Origin: VGBK01 sp043810615
GTDB lineage: Bacteria > Actinomycetota > Acidimicrobiia > Spongiisociales > UBA11373
Assembly (NCBI GenBank): GCA_043810615.1
Contig: JBDROA010000007.1
Coordinates: forward strand, 1 to 64,000
Reading direction: 5' to 3'
Length of the DNA stretch: 64,000 nucleotides
Made by a program: the position numbers and the translations under genes. Positions 36,611-47,089 of this stretch are shown here, piece by piece; position 1 is the stretch's first letter, and each line of letters begins with the position of its first letter. Under the pieces are notes generated by a model. The model was not told the origin of the DNA. It was given only the letters and a program-made list of their open reading frames with translations, and searched no databases.

Positions 36611-37750
36611 CTACAGGGGCAAGCCCAGGCCGCGGCCGATCACCAGGCGCTGGATCTCACTGGTTCCCTCCCCGATCTCCAGCACCTTGGCGTCCCGGTA
36701 GAACCGCGACACGGGGGTCTCGTCCACGTAGCCGTAGCCCCCGAAGATCTGGGTGGCATGGCGAGTGGCGTCGACGGCGATCTCGGAGGCGTAGAGCTTG
36801 GCCATAGCCGCTTCCTGGCGGAAGGGACGGCCCTGGTCCCGCAGCCAGGCGGCCCGGTAGGTAAGGAGGCGGGCGGCCTCCACCGCCACCGCCATGTCGG
36901 CGCAGCGGAAAGCCACCCCCTGGTTGGCCCCGATGGGCCGGCCGAACGCCTGCCTCTCCTTGGCATAGCCGACGCTCTGTTCCAGGCAGCCCTGGGCCAG
37001 GCCCACCGCCATGGCGGCAATGGCCACCCGACCGTCGTCGAGGATCGCCAGGAACTGGCGAAAGCCGCGCCCCCGCTCGCCCAGCAGGTTCCCCGCCGGC
37101 ACCCGGCACTCCTCGAAGCGCAGGCCGTGGGTGTCCGAGGCGTGCCAGCCCATCTTGCGATAGGCCGGTTCCACCACGAAGCCGGGCGTCCCCGCCGGGA
37201 CGATGATGGCCGAGATCTCGGCCGGCCCGGTGCGGGCGGTGACCGTCACCAGCGAGGTGATGGAGGTGCCGGAGTTGGTGATGAACACCTTCTCCCCGTT
37301 GATCACCCACTCGTCCCCGTCCAGCTCCGCCCGGGTGCGGGTGGCCCCGGCGTCGGAGCCGGCCTCCGGTTCGGTGAGCCCAAAGGCACCCAGGGCCCGG
37401 CCCGCCACCAGGTCGGGGAGCCACTGCGCCCTCTGCTCCTCGCTCCCGAAACGGCAGATGGGGCTGGCCCCCAGCGACACCCCGGCCTCCAGAGTGATCG
37501 CCAGCGAGGCGTCCACCCGGGCCACCTCCTCGATGGCGAGGCACAGGGTCAGCAGGCCGGCGTCGGACCCCCCATACTCCTCCGGGAAGGGCAGCCCGAA
37601 GAGGCCCAGGTCGCCCATCTTCCGCACCACATCGAGGGGGAAGTGATGGTCCCGGTCCCACTCGGCGGCGTGGGGGGCGATCTCGGCTTCGGCGAACTCC
37701 CGTACCACCTTGCGGAAAGCCACGAGCTCCGGGGACGGGTCGAAGTCCAC
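36611..37750 (-). CDS. Acyl-CoA dehydrogenase
   Basis: A 379-residue FAD-dependent acyl-CoA dehydrogenase that introduces the alpha-beta double bond in beta-oxidation or amino-acid breakdown and passes electrons to ETF. Visible motifs: FGLTEPEAGSDAGATRT (FAD/substrate), WVINGEKVFITNSG, FGRPIGANQGVAFRCADMA, QIFGGYGYVDETPVSRFYRD, and EIGEGTSEIQRLVIGR with the catalytic Glu at the EGT position, as in SCAD/BCAD-type enzymes. The length is normal. Chain-length preference cannot be read. The neighbouring oxidoreductases suggest a role in amino-acid-derived acyl-CoA metabolism (inference). Confidence 0.92.
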   Translation of the reverse strand: MDFDPSPELVAFRKVVREFAEAEIAPHAAEWDRDHHFPLDVVRKMGDLGLFGLPFPEEYGGSDAGLLTLCLAIEEVARVDASLAITLEAGVSLGASPICRFGSEEQRAQWLPDLVAGRALGAFGLTEPEAGSDAGATRTRAELDGDEWVINGEKVFITNSGTSITSLVTVTARTGPAEISAIIVPAGTPGFVVEPAYRKMGWHASDTHGLRFEECRVPAGNLLGERGRGFRQFLAILDDGRVAIAAMAVGLAQGCLEQSVGYAKERQAFGRPIGANQGVAFRCADMAVAVEAARLLTYRAAWLRDQGRPFRQEAAMAKLYASEIAVDATRHATQIFGGYGYVDETPVSRFYRDAKVLEIGEGTSEIQRLVIGRGLGLPL

Positions 37751-37781
37751 TGCTACCTCCCGTGTGAAGACGACGGCGAAC

Positions 37782-38594
37782 TCAACGCAGCAGGCGCTCC
37801 CCCATGGCCCGGAAGTAGGCGGCGCCGAGGAGCTGGGCGATGCCGACGAGTGCCACGGCGGAGGCCATCACCACCAGGCCGTTGCGGTACAGCGTCCCGT
37901 CGGTGATGGTGGTCACCATGTCCCTTCCCTCGCCGCTCACCAGGGTCGCGGCCCCGATGACGGCGGCGCCGGCGACGCCGGTCACCGCGGCGGCGAGGCT
38001 CAGCACCCACCAGGCCACGCCGGTGCCGATGAGAGGCTGCCTCCGCCAGCGATCGGCCACGGGCGCTGGCCCGTTGTCGGGATGGGCGATGCGCTCGATC
38101 TCGGAGAACACCAGCCGGGGGATCAGCACGTTGCCCAGCGGGATGAACCAGCCTCCCACCGCCCAACCCGACGACCAGGAGCGGCCTTCGGCCCCGGTGC
38201 GACCCAGGCTGCGGTAGGCCTGGCTGCCCCATACGAGGAGGAGGATGAAGAGCACGAGGCCGGCCAGACCCAGGATCCCGGCGGCCCCGGCCCACAGGTC
38301 CGAGGCGTCCTCCCAGGCCGAAAACTCATCGGCGTCGAAACCGAGCGGGGCGGTCCACCAGGCGTGCATCCTCGGGATGGCGTTGGCCAGGGCCACCACC
38401 GCCAGGCCGGCGACGCCGGCGGTGAGGTAGAGGAACACCCGCACCGCCGTATGCAAGCCGGGGCTGAGGCGGGTCTGCGGCACAGCCTCCCAGGGCGGTG
38501 CCGGCGGCGCCGGTGGCGCCGGGCGCGACTCGGGCGGGTACCACTTGCCGTCGGACGCCAGCCACCATCCTTCGCCTTGCGGCCGGTCGCTCAT
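37782..38594 (-). CDS. DUF2510-DUF4328 membrane protein
   Basis: A 270-residue protein. The N-terminal GWWLASDGKWYPPE is the DUF2510 motif, followed by a Pro-rich linker. DUF4328 comprises four hydrophobic helices with the signature GWAVGGWFIPLGNVLIPR and polar residues between. This architecture is common in actinobacteria; the role is unknown, perhaps membrane-associated sensing. A TAGGCT -10 box and GGGAGGG lie upstream of ATG 38594, so it probably has its own promoter. Confidence 0.82.
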   Translation of the reverse strand: MSDRPQGEGWWLASDGKWYPPESRPAPPAPPAPPWEAVPQTRLSPGLHTAVRVFLYLTAGVAGLAVVALANAIPRMHAWWTAPLGFDADEFSAWEDASDLWAGAAGILGLAGLVLFILLLVWGSQAYRSLGRTGAEGRSWSSGWAVGGWFIPLGNVLIPRLVFSEIERIAHPDNGPAPVADRWRRQPLIGTGVAWWVLSLAAAVTGVAGAAVIGAATLVSGEGRDMVTTITDGTLYRNGLVVMASAVALVGIAQLLGAAYFRAMGERLLR

Positions 38595-38621
38595 CTGTGT
38601 CCCTCCCTGGTCGGGCCCAGC

Positions 38622-39245
38622 CTACGCCACCGCTCCGGCCCGCCCCAGCCGCAGCACCTCGAGAGACCCGCCGGCGGCGGCGAGGCGGGCCTCCACCTCC
38701 AATCCGGCGCCGGCGGCCAGAGCAGCCATCCCTCCGGCGGCCAGCAGCGAGCGCACCCCGTCGCCGTGACCGGCAGCGCCCTCGATGGCCCGCGCCACGC
38801 TGCGCACGGCCCGGGGCATGAGGCCGACGGCCCGCCCCGGCCGGTGGTCGGCCACCAGCACCCGGCCCGACTCCCCGGCAACACGTGCCATCTCCATCAA
38901 AGCGAGACGGCCTTCCTCTGCCGACAGCGAGTGGAACAGCATCATCGCCGCGACCACGCCGGCGGCTCCGGCGGAGAAGGGCAAGGAAGCGGCGTCCCCC
39001 TGGACCAGCAGGGCGCCGGGGCCCAGGTGGCGGCGGGCCTCGCCGAGCATCTCGGCGGAGGCCTCCACCCCGGCCACCCGGCACCCGGCGGCGGCGTAGG
39101 AGGCCAGGAAGGCCCCGGTGCCGCAGCCCACGTCGAGCACCAACATCCCCGGCCGGGGCGGGCACAACGCCAGGCCGGAGCTTCGCACCCCGCCCAGGAG
39201 GCGGCCGAGCACCGGTTCGTAGAGGCGAGCGCCGAGGCGTCCCAT
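38622..39245 (-). CDS. Class I SAM-dependent methyltransferase
   Basis: A 207-residue methyltransferase_11-type enzyme. Motif I is VLDVGCGTGAFLASY, the acidic loop is VEASAEMLGEARRH, motif II is VQGDAASLPFSAG and motif III is GRVLVADHRPGR. It should be cytosolic and methylate a small molecule or lipid. The start ATG 39245 lies 7 bases after the stop of the amidohydrolase gene, so the two may be cotranscribed with the EamA gene. Substrate unknown. Confidence 0.82.
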   Translation of the reverse strand: MGRLGARLYEPVLGRLLGGVRSSGLALCPPRPGMLVLDVGCGTGAFLASYAAAGCRVAGVEASAEMLGEARRHLGPGALLVQGDAASLPFSAGAAGVVAAMMLFHSLSAEEGRLALMEMARVAGESGRVLVADHRPGRAVGLMPRAVRSVARAIEGAAGHGDGVRSLLAAGGMAALAAGAGLEVEARLAAAGGSLEVLRLGRAGAVA

Positions 39246-39252
39246 GGTTCGC

Positions 39253-40560
39253 CTACCCCGCCAGACGCCCGGCGGCCGCCCGCAGCGCGACCCGGGCGCG
39301 GTCGGTGTCCACCGTCCGGCAGGTCCCCGCCTCCACCACTCTCCGGCCGGCCACCCACACGTCGGTGACGTCGCGGCGCGATCCGGCCCACACCACGTGA
39401 CCGAGCAGATCCCGTGGCACGAGCACCGGGTCGTACACCACGTCGTCCGGCGAAACCCGCACCATGTCGGCCCACCGACCGGGGAGGAGCGCCCCGATGT
39501 CGTCGCGACCCAGTGCCGCCGCCGCCTCGGAAGTCATCAGGCGGAAGGCGTCCTCCACCCCCAGGATGCCGGCGTCGCCTTCCCGGAGGCGGGCGTAGAG
39601 CAGCGCCAGGCGGGCCTCCTCCCACAGGTCGAGGTTGTCGTTCGAGGCGGGCCCGTCGGTACCCACCCCCACCGCCACCCCGGCCCGGCGCAGCGCAGCC
39701 ACCGGAGCCAGCCCCGAGGCCAGCTTGCCGTTCGACCCCGGGCAGTGCGCGACCCCCACCCCGTGGGCGGCGAACCGGGTGATGTCCTCGGCGGTGAGCC
39801 AGACACAGTGGGCCGCCAGGGTGCGGGGCACGTAGCAACCCAGGTCCTCCAGGTGGGCGGGGACCGTGTTGCCCGTACGCGCCGTCACGGCGTCGCCCTC
39901 GCTCCGGGTCTCGGCGACATGGAGGTGCACCGGCATGGCAAGGGCGGAGGCGGTCTCCGCCACCTCCCGCAGGGCGGCATCGCCCAGCGTGTAGGCGGAG
40001 TGAGGGCCGAGGCCCACCTCGACCAGGTCCTCCCCGGCCAGGGACTCGCGGAGGGTCACGGCGGCACGGATCATGTCGGCGGCCGTCCCGAAGCGCTCCC
40101 AGCCGGGGGCCTCCGCCACCACGGGGAACACCAGCGTGCGCAGGCCGGCCGTTACCGCCGCCTCGGCCACCGCCGCGGCGTGGAAGTACATCTCGACGCT
40201 GGTGGTGATGCCCCCCTGGAGCATCTCCGCCGCCCCCACCAGCATCCCGAGCCGGGTGCCGCCGGGGGTGAGTCGGGCTTCCCGGGGCCAGATCACCTCC
40301 TGGAGCCAGCGGTTGAGAGGCAGGCCTTCCCCCGCTCCCCGCAACACGGTCATGGCCGAGTGGGCATGGCAGTTCACCAGGCCGGGCAGCAGCAGGCCGC
40401 CGACGCTATGGACGGCGTCTCCCGGGCCCAGTGGCGGGGCTTGCGACCGGGGCCCCGACGCGGCCACCCGCCCGTCGGACACGTCCACGAACCCGGGGCT
40501 GTGCAAGGAGAAAGCGGGGTCCATGGGCAGGACGTGGTCGGCGAGGTAGCGGTCGATCAC
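39253..40560 (-). CDS. Amidohydrolase (MTA/SAH deaminase-like, TRZ/ATZ group)
   Basis: A 435-residue metal-dependent hydrolase of the MtaD/SsnA/TrzA group. Metal ligands are in LPGLVNCHAHSAMTVLRG (HxH), MPVHLHVAETRSE, LAAHCVWLT and VGTDGPASNDNLDLWEEA (catalytic Asp). It would deaminate or dechlorinate a purine- or triazine-like ring, with S-adenosylhomocysteine or methylthioadenosine as the likeliest natural substrates. GTG 40560 overlaps the EamA stop (GTGA). The adjacent methyltransferase would produce S-adenosylhomocysteine, which suits an SAH-salvage role, though this is inference. Confidence 0.85.
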   Translation of the reverse strand: MIDRYLADHVLPMDPAFSLHSPGFVDVSDGRVAASGPRSQAPPLGPGDAVHSVGGLLLPGLVNCHAHSAMTVLRGAGEGLPLNRWLQEVIWPREARLTPGGTRLGMLVGAAEMLQGGITTSVEMYFHAAAVAEAAVTAGLRTLVFPVVAEAPGWERFGTAADMIRAAVTLRESLAGEDLVEVGLGPHSAYTLGDAALREVAETASALAMPVHLHVAETRSEGDAVTARTGNTVPAHLEDLGCYVPRTLAAHCVWLTAEDITRFAAHGVGVAHCPGSNGKLASGLAPVAALRRAGVAVGVGTDGPASNDNLDLWEEARLALLYARLREGDAGILGVEDAFRLMTSEAAAALGRDDIGALLPGRWADMVRVSPDDVVYDPVLVPRDLLGHVVWAGSRRDVTDVWVAGRRVVEAGTCRTVDTDRARVALRAAAGRLAG

Positions 40561-41474
40561 GGCGCCACCGCCATGCCGCTCGCCGTGGACCGCGGGCCCG
40601 AGAGGGTCAGGATCAGCGCGGCGAGGACCACGGCACAGCCCACCAGGACCGCCGCCGGAGCGGCCTCCCCCAGCCAGGCCCAGGCAAGCAGGGTCGACCC
40701 GACCGGCTCGCCCAGGGTGGCGAGGGCCACCACCGTGGGCGTGGTGTGCCGCAGCGACCAGGTCATGAGCCCGTGGCCCACCAACTGGGGGATGAGAGCG
40801 CTGAGGAAGATGTACAAGAGAGCCTCCCCGTTTGCCGGGCTCAGAGCCACTCCGGACGCGGCCGCCACCGCCATCACCGTACCGCCGCCCACGGCGCAGG
40901 CCACTCCCATGAAGGACCACACCTCCAGATCCGGGCCGAGGTGGCGGGCCAGAAGCAGGTATGCGGCCATGGCGGCGGTGCCGAGCAGGGCCAGGCCGTC
41001 GCCGGCCAGGGCGCGCCCGGAGAACGACAGGTCGGCGCCTCCGACGATGACCACCCCCGCCGCCCCCAGGGCGAGCGCGGCCCACAGGCGCCCCTCGGGC
41101 CGATCCCGGCCGGTGACCACCCCGACGACCGCCAGCAGAAGAGGAGTGGCCGTCACCAGGGTCACCGAGGCGGCCACGCTGGTGAGGTCGAGCGACCAGA
41201 TCCAAGCGCTGAAGTGCACGGCGTACAGCAGGCCGGCAACGACCGCCCATCCCAGGACCGGCTGCAGCCGTTTGCGATGCCAGCCGCGGACCACGGCCGG
41301 GAGGAGCAGGGCCGCCGCCATCAGCAGCCGCAGGCCGGAACGGGTCAGGGCGTGGGTGGGCTCCGCCAGCTTCAAGAAGATGGCGGCGAAGGAGATCGCC
41401 ACCACGGCCGCCACCAGCGCCGGGGCCACGAGGCCGCTGCGCTCTCGCCGGGCTGCGGGGGGAAAGTGGGGCAT
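40557..41474 (-). CDS. EamA/DMT-family transporter
   Basis: A 305-residue drug/metabolite transporter with ten predicted helices in two EamA repeats (for example FAAIFLKLAEPTHAL and SVAASVTLVTATPLLLAV in the first, LSALIPQLVGHGLMTWSL and LGEPVGSTLLAWAWLGE in the second). It exports metabolites or amino-acid-like compounds; the substrate is unknown. ATG 41474 (MPHFPPAARRE) is chosen because the preceding 30 residues of the open frame look non-coding. It is the first gene of a three-gene operon with the amidohydrolase and methyltransferase and is divergent from the fumarase. Confidence 0.87.
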   Translation of the reverse strand: MPHFPPAARRERSGLVAPALVAAVVAISFAAIFLKLAEPTHALTRSGLRLLMAAALLLPAVVRGWHRKRLQPVLGWAVVAGLLYAVHFSAWIWSLDLTSVAASVTLVTATPLLLAVVGVVTGRDRPEGRLWAALALGAAGVVIVGGADLSFSGRALAGDGLALLGTAAMAAYLLLARHLGPDLEVWSFMGVACAVGGGTVMAVAAASGVALSPANGEALLYIFLSALIPQLVGHGLMTWSLRHTTPTVVALATLGEPVGSTLLAWAWLGEAAPAAVLVGCAVVLAALILTLSGPRSTASGMAVAP

Positions 41475-41629
41475 GGTCGGACGGCGGCCGTCCCCGGCAA
41501 GGGCACGGACCCGCCCGGATGCTAACGAGGAGGCCCTGCCCGGCGCGGCCTGCCGCCCCGGCACCGGAGAGACCCCGGGAGGCCACCGTAGAATCGGCTT
41601 CGAGCCACTCCGTCGACCGAGAGGTGCCC

Positions 41630-43240
<1,611 letters not shown>

Positions 43241-43242
43241 CC

Positions 43243-43256
43243 CGGCCGATCGGCCG
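43243..43256. terminator. Perfect 14-base palindrome after the fumarase gene
   Basis: CGGCCGATCGGCCG starts 3 bases after the fumarase stop and is followed by further GCCGGC repeats. No T run follows. It may be a weak terminator or a chance GC palindrome. Confidence 0.3.
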
Positions 43257-43325
43257 AGCCGACGGCCGGCAAGGCCGGGGCCCCGCCGCTATCTTGGCCG
43301 GCAAGTGACGCCTCGAGGAGTCCTC

Positions 43326-44168
43326 GTGAAACACCCCAGCCGCGCCCTCATCGCCGGGCTCATGGCCAGTGTCTTGCTGGCCGCCGCCTGCGGTGACGAC
43401 GGCGGCACCGGCACCACGGGGCCGGAGACGACCGCCACCGCTGCGACCACACCTTCGCCCACCACCACCAGCCAGGCCACCACCACCACCACCCAGGCCA
43501 CCACCACGACCCAGGCCACCACCACCACCGACCTGCACCCGGTCTGGGGGATCAGCTGGGCATCGGTCTGGCCGGCGGAGGGCTCTACCGCCACCTACCG
43601 CCTCGACCTGTGGAACGAGGAACCGGTCGATCTCCCCACCATCATCGAGTACGGCGTGGAGTGGGACGGGGGCACCTGGGATCGGATCCTCTTCGGCAGC
43701 ACCGAGCCCGGCGAGTACGGGCTGGCCTTCTACTTCGACCGCTCCGATCCCTGGGTGATCCGGGTGTGGGGCCTTCGGGCCACCGGGCCGGGCATGGGCC
43801 CGCAGGGGGCTCTCGACGAGTACCTGGGGGGGTTCCCGGCCGTGGACCTGGCCGGGTTGCCCGACGTCGCTCCGACGCTCGACGTCGACGCCTTCGTCGA
43901 CAGCGGGGAGGGGAACCTGTACGGGCCGAGCCCGGCGGTGTACGCCCTTGAGGTGGTGGGCCTCGAGGAGGTCGCGGTGCCCGCCGGCACCTTCGAGGTC
44001 AGCCTGCACATCCGCTTCGGCCTCGGCGGCGAGTTCTTCGGGGTCCAGGAGGGGCAGGAGATCGCCTCCTTCTCCGATCTCTGGGTCGATCCCACCCAAC
44101 TGATCCTGCGCTGGGACCCGGCCCCCGGCTTCGGGACGGCACTGGAGCTCGTGACCCCCTGGGAGTAA
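43326..44168 (+). CDS. Thr-rich-linker lipoprotein, unknown function
   Basis: A 280-residue lipoprotein. The signal peptide ends in LLAAAC (Cys at about 22), then a long Thr-rich linker (about 30-68). A beta-rich domain follows: DLHPVWGISWASVWPAEG at its start, VYALEVVGLEEVAVPAGTFE, and near the end ASFSDLWVDPTQLILRW. GTG 43326 is chosen because AGGAG lies about 6 bases upstream; an in-frame GTG at 43305 is an alternative. The gene directly downstream is a decayed copy with the same DLHP and FFSDLWLHP motifs. No family recognised. Confidence 0.65.
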   Translation: MKHPSRALIAGLMASVLLAAACGDDGGTGTTGPETTATAATTPSPTTTSQATTTTTQATTTTQATTTTDLHPVWGISWASVWPAEGSTATYRLDLWNEEPVDLPTIIEYGVEWDGGTWDRILFGSTEPGEYGLAFYFDRSDPWVIRVWGLRATGPGMGPQGALDEYLGGFPAVDLAGLPDVAPTLDVDAFVDSGEGNLYGPSPAVYALEVVGLEEVAVPAGTFEVSLHIRFGLGGEFFGVQEGQEIASFSDLWVDPTQLILRWDPAPGFGTALELVTPWE

Positions 44169-44188
44169 CCGGACGAGGGAGGCACACG

Positions 44189-45101
44189 ATGCGGCGGCGG
44201 CCGTCCCTGGCCATGGTCCTGGGTCTCCCCGCGGTCGGCTGCGGCGTTGCGGCTTCCCCACCTCCACCACTACGGCGCCCACCACCACGACGGTCCCGAC
44301 GACGACCGCTCCGCCCGAACCTCGACCACCCTCCCGGCCGACCTCCATCCCCCCTGGGGCGTCGGGTGGGCGGCCATCTGGCCGGCGGAGGGAACCACCG
44401 CCACCTCTGAGGTCGGGGCCACCGACGACGACACCACCGAGGTCACGGCCCGCTTCGAGCCCGGCGTGGACCAGGAGGGGACGGGCCGGGATCGCATCGC
44501 GGTGGGCGTCGTCGAGGATGGGAAGCACGGGGCCGCCCTCTGCCTCCAGCGGACCGAGGCCCGGGTCCCGCGGCTCTGGGGCATGAAGGCCACCTCCGTC
44601 CAGGACACGTCCTGGACTACTTCGGGGAGCCCCCCGTCCTCGACCTGAGGGATCTGCCCGAAGAGCCCCCCACTATCGCTGGTGGCCTTCTGGTCCACGT
44701 GCCCGGGTCGTGCCTGGGCGATCCTCTCCCCGTCACCTACCGGCTCGAGTGGGTCGGCATCGAGACGGTGGAAGTGGCGGCGGGGACATCCACCGACGCC
44801 CTCCACATGCAGATCGTGATGACCGGGGAGTCCTTCGAGTGGATGCGGGAAGGGGACGAGCCCGTCGTCTCGGACATGCGGCTCCAAGGCCGTCTTCCGG
44901 ATCGAGTGGGTCGGGGTCGAAGACATCGAGGTCGCCCCGGGTGAGACGGAGCGGCTGGAGGTGTGCCACCTCCGCATTGGCCTCGGCGGGGACTTCTGCC
45001 CCCTGGGGCCGGGGGGCGAGATCACCTTCTTCTCCGACCTCTGGCTGCACCCCGGGCAACTGATGGTCGGTGGGAGCCCGGTCCGGCGGGAGGGCCATTA
45101 A
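44189..45101 (+). pseudogene. Decayed tandem copy of the preceding lipoprotein gene
   Basis: A row of out-of-frame fragments follows the same order as the gene at 43326. There is a signal-like start (MVLGLPAVGCG, about 44213), then a Thr-rich stretch in a second frame, and DLHPPWGVGWAAIWPAEG in a third. Next comes TYRLEWVGIETVEVAAGT at about 44736. Finally FRIEWVGVEDIEVAPGE (about 44898) leads to ITFFSDLWLHPGQLMVG and the stop at 45099-45101. The WVG(I/V)E..EVA module appears twice, so a partial internal duplication also occurred. At least three frameshifts are needed. This looks like real gene decay rather than a single sequencing slip. Confidence 0.65.
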
Positions 45102-45189
45102 ACTGCCGATGCCCCGGGGCATGTACGACCGGCGAAGCAGGTGCCGGCGGGCGCTCCGTCCGCCGGCACCCTCAGCCACGGCCCGGGCC

Positions 45190-45324
45190 CTAGCGCCGCA
45201 CCGGCTCCGACTCCCGCGTGGGCACCGGGACCGGCACGGCGCCGGGAGTCGTCGGCTCCTCGACGGGCGCCTGAATGGGCTCCGGTTCGACGATGATCAC
45301 CCGCTTCTGCTCTCCGATGTCCAT
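45190..45324 (-). CDS. 44-residue acidic/proline-rich peptide
   Basis: A small gene, ATG 45324 to TAG 45190. The peptide begins MDIGEQKRVIIVEPEPIQ and continues with Pro/Glu/Val repeats, ending TRESEPVRR. The start lies 28 bases inside the 3' end of the upstream Cys-rich protein gene, and GAGGAGG is available 11-17 bases before it, so translation is likely coupled. The VIIVEPEP core resembles a short interaction strand. It is the fourth gene of the operon headed by the gene at 48048. Function unknown. Confidence 0.55.
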   Translation of the reverse strand: MDIGEQKRVIIVEPEPIQAPVEEPTTPGAVPVPVPTRESEPVRR

Positions 45325-46097
45325 ACTTCCCCAAACCTCCTCGCCTCATCCGTAAGGTACTCCACTGCGCACACCGGCAGGCCGGGACGGCCGGCGCGCA
45401 CCCCGCCGGCCCTCTGGGCTTCCTCCCACCCGAGCCCCGGAGCGAACAGCCGGGCAATCCATTTCGGGTCGGATCGGCACACCAAGGCACCGTCCCGCAT
45501 CAGGGCCACCGCCGGCACCTCGGCCCGCTGCGCCCGGTAGCCGTGCTCGTGCTCGATCACCTTGCCGCTGAGGGCTACCAGGCCGTAGATGATGCCGGGC
45601 CACGCTCCCGGCCGGGCCCCCCAGAGCGCCCCGGCGTCCTTGAAGGCATAGATGCCGCAGCGACAACACGGGGCGTCGTGCGGCGCCCCCGGCCCGCGGG
45701 GGCAGCGGGCCTCCAGTCGCGGCTCTTCCCAGACCTGCACCACGCCGCGCACGCCCAGCGAGGTGAGCCGCCACATGCGGAACCCCAGAATGGGCGCCGG
45801 CGACCAGAACGCCCCCGCCGACCGCCCCCCGGCGGAGCGCGCCGGGTCCGGGGCCGGCGGCTCCACCGTCGTCTGCGCCCGCACCTGCTCCAGTTCCAGG
45901 ATCTGCCGGCGAAGCGCCTCGGCCCCCTTCTGGCTCAGCACACGCGAGAGGGCCCTCCACCCCCGCTCGACCGCCGACGGCAGGGGCTCGCCCCATGTCA
46001 CGCCGGGCAACGGCCCCTCGAGCCCGGAGGGCTCACCCCCTCCCGGGCCACTGTGGAACCACCCACCCGGAGGCCGCGGACCAGCCCCCGGCATCAT
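45297..46097 (-). CDS. Cys-rich CGIYA-motif protein, paralogue of 53236-54294
   Basis: A 266-residue protein of an uncharacterised family. Residues 1-95 are variable and partly disordered. The conserved domain contains FWSPAPILGFRMWRL (97-111), RC (131-132), His140, CCRCGIYAFKD (144-154) and GLVALSGKVIEHEHGYRAQR (172-191). The Cys/His spacing suggests a metal site. A second copy with the same motifs is at 53236-54294. Start ATG 46097 or 46094 (ATGATG) overlaps the stop of the ARPP-1-like gene, so it is in that operon. No catalytic assignment can be made from sequence alone. Confidence 0.65.
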   Translation of the reverse strand: MMPGAGPRPPGGWFHSGPGGGEPSGLEGPLPGVTWGEPLPSAVERGWRALSRVLSQKGAEALRRQILELEQVRAQTTVEPPAPDPARSAGGRSAGAFWSPAPILGFRMWRLTSLGVRGVVQVWEEPRLEARCPRGPGAPHDAPCCRCGIYAFKDAGALWGARPGAWPGIIYGLVALSGKVIEHEHGYRAQRAEVPAVALMRDGALVCRSDPKWIARLFAPGLGWEEAQRAGGVRAGRPGLPVCAVEYLTDEARRFGEVWTSESRSG

Positions 46098-47089
46098 CGG
46101 GCCTCCCCGAACCACGACCGCCGCCCGCCCGCCTGCTGCCCTTCTGAGGGCATCCCTGCCCCGGCCGCCTCGGGGGCCCACAGCGCCGCCAGGTGCACCA
46201 GGGAGGAACCGACGACCAGGGCCGACACCACAGCGCCGGGGGCGGTGAGGAACACCACCTCGCCCAGGCCAACGGCGGCATGGGTGCTGGCCACCCCTCC
46301 CGATAGCGCCGCCACCCGGGCCACCCCCTCAGCGGCGAGGCCACCGCCCGGCCCGCCGAGCCCCACCCGGGCGTCGGCGGCATAGGAACCCACCAGGCCC
46401 CGCCATAGGAACGCCAGCGTGTCGGGGCGGTCGAACACGTCGAGCGCCAGCGGCCGCGCCCCCACCAGGGCAAGCACGCCGCGTTGGCCGGCGGCCGGCC
46501 GCAGCGGCACGGTGATCTCGTCGATGGCCCCGGCCCGCCGGCGGTGCACCTCGGAGTACAAAGCCGTCGAGGAGTCCACCTCGTGCAGGCTGAGGTGGCG
46601 ATCGACCGCGCCCCAGACCTCCCCCTGGTGGGAGCGGTACCCGACACCCCGGCGGGCCTCGTGCTGCACCCCGATGTTCTTGGCTGCCCTGACCCGGGGG
46701 GAGGCGTGGAGGTCCTCGCGCGCCATGGGCCGGGCAGCCCCCCAGCGGCCGGCCTCGACGCACGAGACCGGGATGGTCAGCGTGGCCTGGGCCGGCACCA
46801 GGACCGTGGTGTTCAGCGTGCGGGTCTGCCTGAGCCCGCCTAGCACCTCCCCTTCCAGGAGCAGCACCGGTCGGCCGGCGTGGTTGACGACCTGCAGTTC
46901 GGGCACCGAGCCACCCCCCACTTCCTCGACCAGCACGACGCCTTCCGCCACCGCCCCGGCAAACAGCCGGTACGGAACGGCCTCACCGTCGTGGAAGACC
47001 GGCACCATGGTGAGCGGGCCCGACTGCTGCGGCTCGCCGAAGCGCAGGCCGCTCCCGAGCATCGTGGTTACGGTGTCGCCTGCCGTCAT
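46094..47089 (-). CDS. ARPP-1-like domain protein
   Basis: A 331-residue protein. Its N-terminal two thirds match my recollection of the ARPP-1 (DUF6569, ARG- and rhodanese/phosphatase-associated) domain: PVLLLEGEVLGGLRQTRTLN, then LVPAQATLTIPVSCVEAGRW and AAKNIGVQHEARRGVGYRSH, ending QGEVWGAVDRHLS. The last 100 residues are Gly/Ala-rich. ARPP-1 proteins have been linked computationally to ADP-ribose/NAD-related networks; the biochemical role is unknown. ATG 47089 overlaps the upstream stop (ATGA) and its stop overlaps the next start. Second gene of the operon. Confidence 0.68.
   Translation of the reverse strand: MTAGDTVTTMLGSGLRFGEPQQSGPLTMVPVFHDGEAVPYRLFAGAVAEGVVLVEEVGGGSVPELQVVNHAGRPVLLLEGEVLGGLRQTRTLNTTVLVPAQATLTIPVSCVEAGRWGAARPMAREDLHASPRVRAAKNIGVQHEARRGVGYRSHQGEVWGAVDRHLSLHEVDSSTALYSEVHRRRAGAIDEITVPLRPAAGQRGVLALVGARPLALDVFDRPDTLAFLWRGLVGSYAADARVGLGGPGGGLAAEGVARVAALSGGVASTHAAVGLGEVVFLTAPGAVVSALVVGSSLVHLAALWAPEAAGAGMPSEGQQAGGRRSWFGEAR

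Noticed and set aside
43450..43530. Repetitive ACCACC tract as a possible minisatellite or CRISPR-like repeat
   Set aside because: It encodes the Thr-rich linker of the lipoprotein in frame and is explained by low-complexity coding.
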